The position numbers and the translations under genes are program-made. The notes under the pieces are model-generated. The model saw only the letters and a program-made list of their open reading frames with translations, had not been told where the DNA came from and ran no database searches. A stretch of DNA of 64,000 nt from an uncultured Lachnospiraceae bacterium (GTDB lineage Bacteria; Bacillota; Clostridia; Lachnospirales; Lachnospiraceae), in contig CAKRQV010000002.1 of NCBI GenBank assembly GCA_934394565.1, positions 1 through 64,000 on the forward strand, given 5' to 3'. Shown piece after piece: positions 40,841-48,558 of this stretch. How positions within the stretch are numbered: the first letter of the stretch is position 1; every line of letters starts with the position of its first letter.

Positions 40841-42391
40841 TTAGTTGCCTCCTTTCTGACTATCCCAGGAGAAGTCATAAATATAATAGAATCCTTCATA
40901 ACCGATCTGGCTGCAATTCAGCTCCCGGTTATGGGCAAACAGCTGATACGGGTTACAGATCGCACCGTAAACGGCCAGCTCCTGTACCTTGGAAAAGATC
41001 TCATTATACAGTTCTTTTCTTTCCTCCTGATCATTACTCTCTCCGGATTTTTTAAAAAGCTCATCAATCTCCGGATCAGAGAAACGGGCATTGTTCGCCA
41101 TACCGATATAATCGGTAGTCAGAGCCAGGGCCATCTGCTGGGTATCGCCCTCCAGCGTCATATTCAGAGCCGTGATACCGTAGTTGCCCTGCGTCAGGTC
41201 ACTGATATAGGCATTAAATTCCTTAACCTCAATCTTGACTTCCAGACCGACTTCATGCAACTGACTCTGTACAACAGTGGCGATATTGGAATACCGTTCC
41301 GGCACAAGCATGGATCCCAGATCGTACGGTGTCGTAATGCCGGCCTCTTTCAGTAGCTCTTTGGCCTTTTCCGGATCATAATCGTATTTTTTCTGCTCCT
41401 CGGTATAACCAAGACGCTCCTTTGAACACAGGTTGGAGTTGACTTCTGCCTCCCCATCGTAACAGATATCCGTGATGGTCTGACGGTCGAGTGCATAGTT
41501 GATGGCCTGGCGCACCAGCTGGTTGTCGTATGGTGCTTTTTCCAGATTCATGGATACATATGTAAAACTGGAACTCTGGATACGCTCGATATCTATACGG
41601 TCATTACCTTTCAGGGCAAGGATACTTGAAGAGTCGATCACACCAAAGTTTACCTCACCGGTCTGCAGAGCAATTGCCTTTGTCGTAGCGTCCGGAATGA
41701 TTTTGAACGTTACATGCTTGATAGCTGCTTCGCCACGGTAATACTTCCCATAAGCATCCAGGATGATTTTGCTTCCCTTTTCCCTGCTGACAAAACAGTA
41801 CGGACCACTGCCCATCGGCTGGCTTGCAAAGGTATCCGGAGAAGTTTCATAATAATTTTTGGAAGCGATATGTACACGGCTCACGCCCAGTAAAAACGGG
41901 GAATATGGATGCTGCATATGACAGATTACGGTATAGTCGTCAGTGCTTTCTGCAGAATCCAGGCCGTCTACATAGCCGTTCTGGTAATTGGAATTCTGGT
42001 AGAGTTCCAGAGAAAATACAACGTCCTGTGCGGTCACCGGTGTGCCGTCATGGAAGGTCGCATCTTTTCTCAGATGGAAGGTATAGGTCATACCATCGTC
42101 AGATACATCCCAGGTCTCAGCCAGACGGGGTTCAGGATCTTTGCTTCCGCTCATATCCATATAGAGCAGCGTATCATAAACCTGATCCAGGATCTGGGAC
42201 TCAATATTTGTAGAATAATCGGAAGGGTGCAAGGAATCGACATCCGCAGCCAGAGCTACGGTAAGGCTCTCTTCTTTTTCGGCTTTTTCGATGTAGTTTT
42301 CACCACAGCCGGTAAATAAAAGCATCAGTGCAGCAGTAAAAAGGAGGTACAAAAGCAGCTCCTTGCCGCCTTTTGTTTTTTTCTCGTTCAT
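40841..42391 (-). CDS. Peptide-binding lipoprotein of an Opp/Dpp ABC transporter
   Basis: This 516-residue SBP_bac_5-family protein captures peptides (or sometimes nickel complexes or glycans) outside the membrane. It has a lipoprotein signal with lipobox 'LLFTGC' near residue 28. Then come 'LTVALAADVDSLHPSDYSTN', 'EPRLAETWDVSDDGMTYTFH' (the family motif), 'FHDGTPVTAQDVVFSLELY' and 'QAINYALDRQTI'. The ligand cannot be read from sequence, but the M42 aminopeptidase next to it argues for peptides. AGGAG lies eight bases before the ATG. A gap of 141 bp separates it from the peptidase gene. Confidence 0.93.
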   Translation of the reverse strand: MNEKKTKGGKELLLYLLFTAALMLLFTGCGENYIEKAEKEESLTVALAADVDSLHPSDYSTNIESQILDQVYDTLLYMDMSGSKDPEPRLAETWDVSDDGMTYTFHLRKDATFHDGTPVTAQDVVFSLELYQNSNYQNGYVDGLDSAESTDDYTVICHMQHPYSPFLLGVSRVHIASKNYYETSPDTFASQPMGSGPYCFVSREKGSKIILDAYGKYYRGEAAIKHVTFKIIPDATTKAIALQTGEVNFGVIDSSSILALKGNDRIDIERIQSSSFTYVSMNLEKAPYDNQLVRQAINYALDRQTITDICYDGEAEVNSNLCSKERLGYTEEQKKYDYDPEKAKELLKEAGITTPYDLGSMLVPERYSNIATVVQSQLHEVGLEVKIEVKEFNAYISDLTQGNYGITALNMTLEGDTQQMALALTTDYIGMANNARFSDPEIDELFKKSGESNDQEERKELYNEIFSKVQELAVYGAICNPYQLFAHNRELNCSQIGYEGFYYIYDFSWDSQKGGN

Positions 42392-42532
42392 CAGCTTTTC
42401 TCCTGTGTCTGCAGCAGATATCTTTCATAGGATTTCCATGACATTTTTTCAAAATTCCAGACGAAAGATATCTTTCGCAGTATTCTTTTTTCAGCCGGCA
42501 GTCTCACTTTCCTGTCGGACAGACAGCTCTTA

Positions 42533-43555
42533 TTAATAGGTAAATTCGTATGCGGCAAATGCTGCGCACAGACGTACACCTGCTTCGATATCACGAAGAG
42601 AGGCCACACAGCTCTGGCAGTGCGGATAACGGGTAGATACAACCACACCACCGGCACGTACACCGTAATGGGATACATTCATACTTGAAGCATCCGTGCC
42701 CCCCTGGTCAATGACTTCACGCTGGTACGGGATATCCTGTTTTTCACAACAGTCGATCATCGCTGCTACCACATGACGGTCACAGATAACCGAAGGATCA
42801 CAGATTTTGATACCTATCCCGGCATTGACTGTATTGCTGCCTTCAAGATCACATGGATAATCATGGGCCGGTGTGATATCTACAGCTACACCGATATCCG
42901 GTTTGATGGCTGCAGCTGACGGTTTGGAACCACGGCACCCCAGCTCTTCCTGTACTGTAAATACATAGTAGATATCGTTCGGACCTTTGCCGTCATTTTC
43001 CTTCAGTGCTTCGATCAGCTGGAAGCAGCCGATACGATTGTCCAAGGACTTGGAGCATACAAGATCATTCTGCATATGCAGGTACTCACCGATATAACCG
43101 ATCGGATCGCCGAGTTTTACATATTTTTCTGCATCTGCCTTATCCTTGGCTCCGATATCTACAAACAGCTTGCCTGCTTTGTTGTTGGCCTCCTCGATCG
43201 GACCGTTGCAGCCGACAACACCTGTCATACCATTGGCAAACTGTACTCTGCCATTATAGGCAGAACCCGTCCAGTTCCATCCCAGGTTGCAGACCTGTAA
43301 AGTACCGTCCGGCTGGATCTTTTTAACCATAAAACCGATCTCATCCATATGAGCCGCAAACATGATTCTCTTTTTATGCGGACTGTCCACACCCTTTTTC
43401 AGGACGATCAGGTTACCCATGGCATCTTCTGTGATCTCATCGGCATATGGTGTGACCTCACGACGGATGATTTCACGGACATTATCCTCAAATCCTGCAA
43501 CACCAAAAGCCTGTGTCAGCTCTTTTAATAAGGCTTCGTTTCTTACTGGTTCCAT
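42533..43555 (-). CDS. M42-family metallo-aminopeptidase
   Basis: This 340-residue co-catalytic zinc aminopeptidase/glutamyl-aminopeptidase-like enzyme trims peptides in the cytoplasm. Metal ligands are visible in order: His in 'MFAAHMDEIGFMV', Asp in 'SKSLDNRIGCFQLIEAL', the catalytic Glu pair in 'FTVQEELGCRGS', Asp in 'VAVDITPAHDYP', and His in 'STRYPHCQS'. ATG 43555 has GGGAGG seven bases ahead; the longer frame to 43726 runs into the ferredoxin gene. Together with the peptide importer it suggests uptake and degradation of a specific peptide class. Confidence 0.94.
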   Translation of the reverse strand: MEPVRNEALLKELTQAFGVAGFEDNVREIIRREVTPYADEITEDAMGNLIVLKKGVDSPHKKRIMFAAHMDEIGFMVKKIQPDGTLQVCNLGWNWTGSAYNGRVQFANGMTGVVGCNGPIEEANNKAGKLFVDIGAKDKADAEKYVKLGDPIGYIGEYLHMQNDLVCSKSLDNRIGCFQLIEALKENDGKGPNDIYYVFTVQEELGCRGSKPSAAAIKPDIGVAVDITPAHDYPCDLEGSNTVNAGIGIKICDPSVICDRHVVAAMIDCCEKQDIPYQREVIDQGGTDASSMNVSHYGVRAGGVVVSTRYPHCQSCVASLRDIEAGVRLCAAFAAYEFTY

Positions 43556-43605
43556 AACATTTCCTCCCACTGCGACATCTGTGTTTTTGTACAGCTGCCA
43601 TATGT

Positions 43606-43893
43606 TTATTTTTCCTTCGGTTCCGGTTTGACCGGTACGAATTTGGTTCTGTTCATTACCGGATGCTGGATACGGAGTGCGCCCTTTTTCGGACAGACCA
43701 TCACGCATGCACCACAATAATAACACTCTCCCGGATACATGACGATCGGGTGTTTGCCTTTTTCCGGATTTGGCAACAGAATATCACACTGGCAGATCTC
43801 TGCGCAGGCATTACAGCCGATGCATTTCTCTTCATCATAAATCAGCGGTGTGGCACTGCAGGGAATGACTTCAGCGGTCAATTTATTCATCAT
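43606..43893 (-). CDS. 2[4Fe-4S] ferredoxin-like electron-transfer protein
   Basis: This 95-residue iron-sulfur protein has two cluster motifs, 'CIGCNACAEICQCDIL' and 'CYYCGACVMVCPKKGAL'. The arrangement resembles the AprB-like ferredoxins that pair with AprA/FrdA-type flavoproteins. Its ATG overlaps the flavoprotein stop (ATGATGA), so the two are translationally coupled and probably form one complex. It should carry electrons between the flavoprotein and an unknown cellular donor or acceptor. The C-terminal tail is Lys/Pro/Glu-rich. Confidence 0.92.
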   Translation of the reverse strand: MMNKLTAEVIPCSATPLIYDEEKCIGCNACAEICQCDILLPNPEKGKHPIVMYPGECYYCGACVMVCPKKGALRIQHPVMNRTKFVPVKPEPKEK

Positions 43894-45827
43894 TTTGCTT
43901 CACCTCCGATATAATCCTGGTTTCTCTTCTCGTACTCTTCTTTCAGATCACCAAAATAGTCTTTCGGTACGGTTCCACGAACCGGCACACCATGTTCCTG
44001 ACGGATTGTGATAAAGCAGTGATCCTCTGCCGGATCCATTTCCGGATAATCACTTCTGTAGAAGCAAAGCTGCTTAGAGCTTGACTTACGCATCAGGCAG
44101 GCATTGAGGATCATCTCAGACACATCCAGAATATCCAGCACCTCATGCGTACGCATCAGTTCGTGCGGATTATGGCAGTACAGCTGCGGTACGATCTCTT
44201 CGCGGTAGCTCTTTAACAGATCCAGGCCTTCTTTTAACAGGGCTTCACATTTGACACCGCCACAGTAATTCTGCATGCATTTGGAAATGGCAAAATTCAG
44301 CTCTTTCCATGTCACGCCCTCGGTGCGGTACATCGGTGCATACAGTCTCTCGCGCTCGGCATCGACATCAGCCTGGGTGACTTCTCCCAATTCTACTGTA
44401 CCGCTGTAATCTGCTGCCTTACGTCCTGCATAATAACCGGTCGCACAGGCAAATCCGGCACAGTCAGAAGCAAACAGCTGGTCACCGGCAGCATAGATAC
44501 CATCGATATTTGTCTTTAAATCCCAGTCATGCATGATACCACCCGGTGCACCAAACAGCTGTCTCTCCTGTTCAAGGAAAGCTGCGGACTGCCAGCCTGT
44601 ACCATAGCTCTGGAACATATATTTCTCAGGATCAAAGCCTTTTTCTGTATAATACTGCAGAACCGGGATTTTCGTTTTTCCTTCTTCACCGACCATCATA
44701 CCCCAGATGACTTTTCGCTCCATCTCCGGCATGCGGCTTAAATCTGCATAGAAAGGCAGCTGATAGCCACGTCTGATCAGCTCATCAAATGGCATAGTCT
44801 CCGGTCCCCTGTATTCATACTTCGGCTCGTCGATAACGCCACCTTTTAAGAAGAATTTCTGTCCCTTTACCGGGTAATATCTCTCGGATACAGTCTTTAA
44901 AACATTGCCGTCACGGTCGAGATACGGGATTTCTACGCCTCTGGCATCGACCATTGTAGCCGCATACCAGGTGTTGTGGTTATTACCCGTACTGTACGGC
45001 GGGAAACTTCTGCCGGATGCAGAGAACTCACCTTTAACTGATTTCTCCATCATCGTAAACTCAACACCAGCACGCCATCCCATTGCATGGCCACTGCCGA
45101 TGGACTGCATCGGGCGGAATTCGCAAAGTCCGGTCAGATCCGGATTAAACAGCCATACACGGGCCGGTCTGGACATCGTTAATGTCGTAGCCTTGGCACG
45201 AAATACCATGAGTTTTCCTGTATGTACATTCATACCGATGGCTCCGATACCGCGTTTTTTACCGTTCTTTTCTTCCACCAGAAGGGCTGTTGCCTCGGTA
45301 CGGTCATAAATTTTGACCCCCAGACGTTTCATCTCTTTATACAGAGACGGTTTAAATGTGGAACCCCAGACACGCAAAGTGAATTTGTTCTTATAATCAT
45401 AGGCAAACATCAGCTTTGTTTCGTCATCCCTGAACTCTGCGCCCTTAAATTCATCCTCTGTATCTCGGATCTTGCCGCCGAAGCTCTCCATATCAAGCAT
45501 ACGGTCGTAACCCTCACGGCATTCAATATAATGGGCGATACCGTTGCTGTAGTGATCCTGCTCATCTACATAAGCATTGGCGATCTCTTCCGGTGTGACA
45601 CCGGAACACGGGTTTGTACAGGCGGATTCCCAGTGATCAAATCCGGTACCTCCTGAACCGCTTCGTTTGGTAGCACCTTTCTCTACCAGCACTACTCTTT
45701 TGCCTTTTCTGGCAGCTGCGATCGCAGCGTAACATCCGGCCAGTCCACCACCAAGAACCAGGACGTCTGATTCGACGGTCTCTGTCTGGTTAAACTCGTC
45801 CGGATATGGCCATGCATATTCTGCCAT
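43890..45827 (-). CDS. AprA/FrdA-like FAD-dependent oxidoreductase
   Basis: This 645-residue cytoplasmic flavoprotein starts 'MAEYAWPYPDEFNQTETVES', then the FAD-binding 'VLVLGGGLAGCYAAIAAARK' and 'VVLVEKGATKRSGSGGTGFD'. A late FAD contact is 'GIYAAGDQLFASDCAGFACA'. The C-terminal helical domain ('WKELNFAISKCMQNYCGGVK') is of the fumarate reductase/adenylylsulfate reductase alpha type. ATG 45827 has GGGAG seven bases ahead; the upstream ATG at 45857 has none. With the coupled ferredoxin it resembles AprAB, but sat, hdr or qmo genes are missing, so sulfate reduction is unlikely. The reduced or oxidised substrate is unknown. It heads the eight-gene operon. Confidence 0.88.
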   Translation of the reverse strand: MAEYAWPYPDEFNQTETVESDVLVLGGGLAGCYAAIAAARKGKRVVLVEKGATKRSGSGGTGFDHWESACTNPCSGVTPEEIANAYVDEQDHYSNGIAHYIECREGYDRMLDMESFGGKIRDTEDEFKGAEFRDDETKLMFAYDYKNKFTLRVWGSTFKPSLYKEMKRLGVKIYDRTEATALLVEEKNGKKRGIGAIGMNVHTGKLMVFRAKATTLTMSRPARVWLFNPDLTGLCEFRPMQSIGSGHAMGWRAGVEFTMMEKSVKGEFSASGRSFPPYSTGNNHNTWYAATMVDARGVEIPYLDRDGNVLKTVSERYYPVKGQKFFLKGGVIDEPKYEYRGPETMPFDELIRRGYQLPFYADLSRMPEMERKVIWGMMVGEEGKTKIPVLQYYTEKGFDPEKYMFQSYGTGWQSAAFLEQERQLFGAPGGIMHDWDLKTNIDGIYAAGDQLFASDCAGFACATGYYAGRKAADYSGTVELGEVTQADVDAERERLYAPMYRTEGVTWKELNFAISKCMQNYCGGVKCEALLKEGLDLLKSYREEIVPQLYCHNPHELMRTHEVLDILDVSEMILNACLMRKSSSKQLCFYRSDYPEMDPAEDHCFITIRQEHGVPVRGTVPKDYFGDLKEEYEKRNQDYIGGEAK

Positions 45828-45894
45828 AGTTTTTCTCCCTTCTTTTATCTTTGCCATTGGTGTATTGATTCACCACAGCTTATACACTTTTTGC

Positions 45895-45931
45895 AAAAAA
45901 GGTACATAAAGGGACCGCCTTTATGCACCTT
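45895..45931 (-). terminator. Terminator-like hairpin in the leader of the flavoprotein operon (possible attenuator)
   Basis: On the minus strand, AAGGTGCATAAAGG and CCTTTATGTACCTT form a 14-bp stem with one mismatch, immediately followed by TTTTTT. It lies about 50 bp after the promoter and about 70 bp before the flavoprotein start, where only a regulated terminator makes sense. The left half also contains the palindrome TTATGCA-N4-TGCATAA-like TATGCAAAGGTGCATA, which could instead be an operator. Confidence 0.6.
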
Positions 45932-45987
45932 TGCATAATCTGTTACTGTTTCATTTTGTATTTTGCAAAATGTTTATTACAAAAGTA

Positions 45988-46016
45988 ACTATAGCACTTC
46001 TATGTACGCTTGTAAA
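45988..46016 (-). promoter_or_regulatory. Promoter of the flavoprotein-ferredoxin-M42-opp operon
   Basis: On the minus strand, TTTACA (46011-46016) and TATAGT (45988-45993) are 17 bp apart. The next 160 bp are leader. Confidence 0.75.
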
Positions 46017-46231
46017 TACAGAAAATGTAGTTTTTCTTACTTTTTTCCCAAATAGTTTATAAATTTCATGATCATTTTCTAAAATGCACATAGTTTTGTC
46101 ACATTCTTGCGGTATTCTATTAACTGTCAGAGGGAAAACTACAAAAGCTTACCTGAAGACATTGATACAGATATTTCCCCACTGTAAAAAGTGCGGATGA
46201 CATATAACCGAATTTTTTCTCTCTTTCCTTT

Positions 46232-46271
46232 CAAACGAAGAGCCGGCCAATAAGGGACGGCTCTTCGTTTG
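46232..46271. repeat. 14-bp perfect inverted repeat
   Basis: CAAACGAAGAGCCG (46232-46245) and CGGCTCTTCGTTTG (46258-46271) pair around 12 bases. It directly abuts the larger foldback at 46267-46420, and neither side has a clear U-tract. Confidence 0.7.
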
Positions 46272-46420
46272 TGTGTAAAAAGATGTGGAGGTTGTGAGGC
46301 CTCTGTGAGCACAGCATATACTCCCTCGGAAAACGCAAACCGTTTTTGAACGTTTTCCGGGGGAGTATATGCTGCACTCGCAGAGGCATGAACGGTTATG
46401 AGATTTTTTTACACAAAAAC
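46267..46420. repeat. 154-bp foldback element
   Basis: Outer ends TGTGTAAAAAGAT (46272-46284) and ATTTTTTTACACA (46403-46415) pair at 12 of 13 bases, with a few more pairs outside. After an unpaired stretch the arms GCCTCTG to CATATACTCCC pair again. The mismatches are mostly G-U compatible, and the arms close with CGGAAAACG/CGTTTTCCG. The two ends together suggest a transposon-like or RNA-forming element. It lies in the 647-bp gap between the lysin gene and the flavoprotein operon. Confidence 0.65.
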
Positions 46421-46474
46421 TCACCGCAAGGAAGTGAGGGGATTTAGGTTGTGGCGACTGTAAGGGTGATATCT

Positions 46475-47203
46475 TTATAGAGTGTTTTTCAAAGCTTGCA
46501 GGGTGGTGAAGCCCAGGTATCCGGGTTCGTGGTAGATATCGGAGGTGTTTTGGTAAGCGATGAGGGCTTGCCTGGTTGTATCATCAAATACTCCTGTTAT
46601 GGACAAATCGTAGCCTGATTCAAGCAGAGCATGCTGCAGCCATTTCACCTGATCACCTTCTTCTCCGGGCAATAGTATAGCTGTCGGTATTGGATAAATA
46701 TTGGGACTCGGTGCACTTCCGGAAGGCAGCGGTTCCGAATAGGTAAAATCCTTCAAAAGCAGTCCATGGGTAAAACCGCGACCTGCAATCTTTGACAGAC
46801 AACAGCCATGCTCCAGACCGCGGGATTCTATACAGCAGGGCGCGTTATCCATATACCCGATAAAGACGGCCACATGTCCCTTTTTCCAGAGAAGTGTTCC
46901 TGCCGGAAATTGATCTATTGTTTCAACAGGCATACGAAGACTGGCACTGGCATAGAGCTGAGCTGTGCCAAATGAACGGCCTGTGTACCCGGCAATAAGT
47001 CCGGAACAGTCGCAACAGACACGTCCGGGCAGTCCTCTGCGTATGGCTATCTCCATATATTGCTCCGTTACAACAGACGGATGTTTCCTGTGCATAGTCT
47101 GCATAAATTCTTCCGTAAGCGGCTGCATCTTCGCTCCGAAGAAATAGGGTGTTCCGAGTTTTTTTCTCGCATAGTCACAGAGTCCCTCACCTGTCTTCTC
47201 CAT
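46475..47203 (-). CDS. NlpC/P60-like peptidoglycan hydrolase with C-terminal peptidoglycan-binding domain
   Basis: The N-terminal catalytic part of this 242-residue protein has the Cys of 'VCCDCSGLIAGYTGRS' and the His of 'LLWKKGHVAVFIGYMDNAP', as in NlpC/P60 endopeptidases, which cut wall-peptide links. The C-terminal region (about 178-240) is a PG_binding_1 domain: 'GDQVKWLQHALLESGYDLSI' and 'TGVFDDTTRQALIAYQN'. There is no signal peptide or transmembrane helix, so export would need lysis, a holin or another route, as with phage endolysins. Foldback elements lie on both sides. It may be a phage-derived lysin or an immobilised cassette. Confidence 0.82.
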   Translation of the reverse strand: MEKTGEGLCDYARKKLGTPYFFGAKMQPLTEEFMQTMHRKHPSVVTEQYMEIAIRRGLPGRVCCDCSGLIAGYTGRSFGTAQLYASASLRMPVETIDQFPAGTLLWKKGHVAVFIGYMDNAPCCIESRGLEHGCCLSKIAGRGFTHGLLLKDFTYSEPLPSGSAPSPNIYPIPTAILLPGEEGDQVKWLQHALLESGYDLSITGVFDDTTRQALIAYQNTSDIYHEPGYLGFTTLQALKNTL

Positions 47204-47223
47204 AGACTGTTACCTTTTTCTTT

Positions 47224-47252
47224 ATTATATGTTGCCGCTGCAACTATAAGAA
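47224..47252 (-). promoter_or_regulatory. Possible promoter of the lysin gene
   Basis: On the minus strand, TATAAT (47224-47229) lies about 20 bp before the start codon. The -35 (TTCTTA, 17 bp upstream) is weak and lies inside the 47231-47288 inverted repeat, so the two would compete. Confidence 0.4.
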
Positions 47253-47288
47253 ACACGCTTTGCGAGTTTCTTATAGTTATCGCGGCAG
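47231..47288. repeat. Long inverted repeat upstream of the lysin gene
   Basis: AACTATAAGAAAC (47242-47254) and GTTTCTTATAGTT (47266-47278) are perfect 13-bp arms with CGC/GCG just inside and TGCCGC/GCGGCA outside. The whole is a nearly continuous stem of about 22 bp. Confidence 0.75.
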
Positions 47289-47334
47289 TCGCCAAGGTCT
47301 CGTACAGGCACGGACTCTGGCTCGTTGCCTGCGT

Positions 47335-47386
47335 AAATAAAAAGCCGATAACAGTTATTGCATTTTGCTGCAAAACCATTATCGGC
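47335..47386 (-). terminator. Terminator after the GntR-type gene
   Basis: GCCGATAA (47344-47351) and TTATCGGC (47379-47386) pair outside a second TTGCA/TGCAA stem. The minus strand continues with TTTTTATTT. Confidence 0.8.
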
Positions 47387-47397
47387 AATAAACATGC

Positions 47398-48051
47398 TTA
47401 TACTTCCTTTTGCTCCGGCCATACGGCCTGTGCATATACAAGAGAATGCATCAGATGCGCTTTCATCTTTGCAGCGGCTTCTTCAGCTTCTCCCCTGGCA
47501 AACGATGCAAAGATAGCTCTGTGCTCCTCATAAATATGAGATCTGTTGTCCGTCTGCTGTTCGTACTGATAGGAAGCCACAGACAACTGAGAGCGCAAGC
47601 GCTCTGCCGAATTCTTGAGACGGGAATTATCGCAATATTCGTAAAACAGCAGATGGAACTCATCAGACAGCTGCAGTAGCTTTTTGGTGTCAGTTTCTTT
47701 TTTACAGGCTTCCAGATTTTCTCTCAGTTGATCTGTCAGTGTATCCCGTTTGGCATGCTCTGCCGCATACCGCACAGCCAGCGCATCCAGATCTCCCATA
47801 AACTGAAAAATTTCCCGAAGATCCTGTGATGTAAATTCAAGCACACGCACACCAATGTTGGAATAGTAAAACATCAGTCCTTCTTCCGAAAGGCGGGTCA
47901 GAGCCTCACGAATCGGAGTTGAGCTGACCTCAAAGCGTTCCTGCAGGACTTTCAAAGTCAGTTTGGTGCCACATTTGATTTTTTGTGTAAGAATATCCTG
48001 TCTGAGTATCTCATAGATCTGCTCGGACAGTGTCTGTTTATTTAAACGCAT
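47398..48051 (-). CDS. GntR-family regulator with FCD ligand domain
   Basis: This 217-residue protein has an N-terminal GntR winged helix ('QTLSEQIYEILRQDILTQKI', 'VLQERFEVSSTPIREALTRL'). It also has a helical FCD domain (about 75-215) with acidic and His residues that usually hold a metal and an organic-acid ligand ('LRENLEACKKETDTKKL', 'LLQLSDEFHLLFYEYCDN'). FCD regulators respond to small carboxylates or sugar acids. It is the nearest regulator upstream of the flavoprotein operon, so it is a candidate controller. This is only contextual, because the lysin gene intervenes. Confidence 0.88.
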   Translation of the reverse strand: MRLNKQTLSEQIYEILRQDILTQKIKCGTKLTLKVLQERFEVSSTPIREALTRLSEEGLMFYYSNIGVRVLEFTSQDLREIFQFMGDLDALAVRYAAEHAKRDTLTDQLRENLEACKKETDTKKLLQLSDEFHLLFYEYCDNSRLKNSAERLRSQLSVASYQYEQQTDNRSHIYEEHRAIFASFARGEAEEAAAKMKAHLMHSLVYAQAVWPEQKEV

Positions 48052-48095
48052 AGATAGTAAAGTTCCTTTTCTTCAGGGTATTTCGCAGCTGATGT

Positions 48096-48278
48096 TTATC
48101 CTCTCCACCTGTTTCTCTGGCGACTGCGTTTCAGACTGGCAATCTCCTGTTCTTTTTTCTCAAGATCAGCCTCTAACTGCGCTATGTATCTGTCTTTTTC
48201 CCCCGGGAGCAGATGCTTTTCTGCCACATATTCTTTCGCTCTCTGAATACTTTTATTTACCACATCTTTTAATTCCAT
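48096..48278 (-). CDS. Small coiled-coil protein of unknown function
   Basis: This 60-residue protein starts at ATG 48278, which has AAGGAGAGG five bases ahead; the open frame extends upstream but adds unlikely residues. It begins 'MELKDVVNKSIQRAKEYVAE' and continues with a heptad-like helix, 'RYIAQLEADLEKKEQEIASL', ending in a basic 'KRSRQRNRWRG'. The helix-coil pattern suggests a dimeric adaptor or DNA-binding accessory. I do not recognise a family. It lies just upstream of the GntR-type regulator on the same strand (44-bp gap), so the two may be co-expressed. Confidence 0.65.
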   Translation of the reverse strand: MELKDVVNKSIQRAKEYVAEKHLLPGEKDRYIAQLEADLEKKEQEIASLKRSRQRNRWRG

Positions 48279-48499
48279 TGCGGCCTCTCCTTTTTCACGA
48301 AATATACAGCATGTCTGACCGACAACCCGTACCAAGAATTAGTATACACCCGTGATATAGAAATTACCATAAAAAAGTCCTTTTCCTCCACGCTTTACAT
48401 CCGATATTTATACGTTTTTTCAAATCATACCCGCTTTTTAACAGTCGCGGCCATGGGAACTGCATATATATCTGTGTTGGATCCTTTGTACAATAAAAA

Positions 48500-48535
48500 T
48501 ACCGTAAAACAACAGGATTCCTGTTATCTTACGGC
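48500..48535 (-). terminator. Terminator after the LysR-type gene
   Basis: On the minus strand, CCGTAA and TTACGG enclose AACAGGA/TCCTGTT with small internal loops; TATTTTTATTG follows. It lies 24 bp past the LysR stop. Confidence 0.75.
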
Positions 48536-48558
48536 ACATAAAAACGTATGGTAGCGCA

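Noticed and set aside
43890..45827. Sulfate-reduction interpretation of the flavoprotein-ferredoxin pair
   Set aside because: No sat, qmo or dsr genes are present and the pair is wired to a peptide importer. AprAB likeness alone is not enough.
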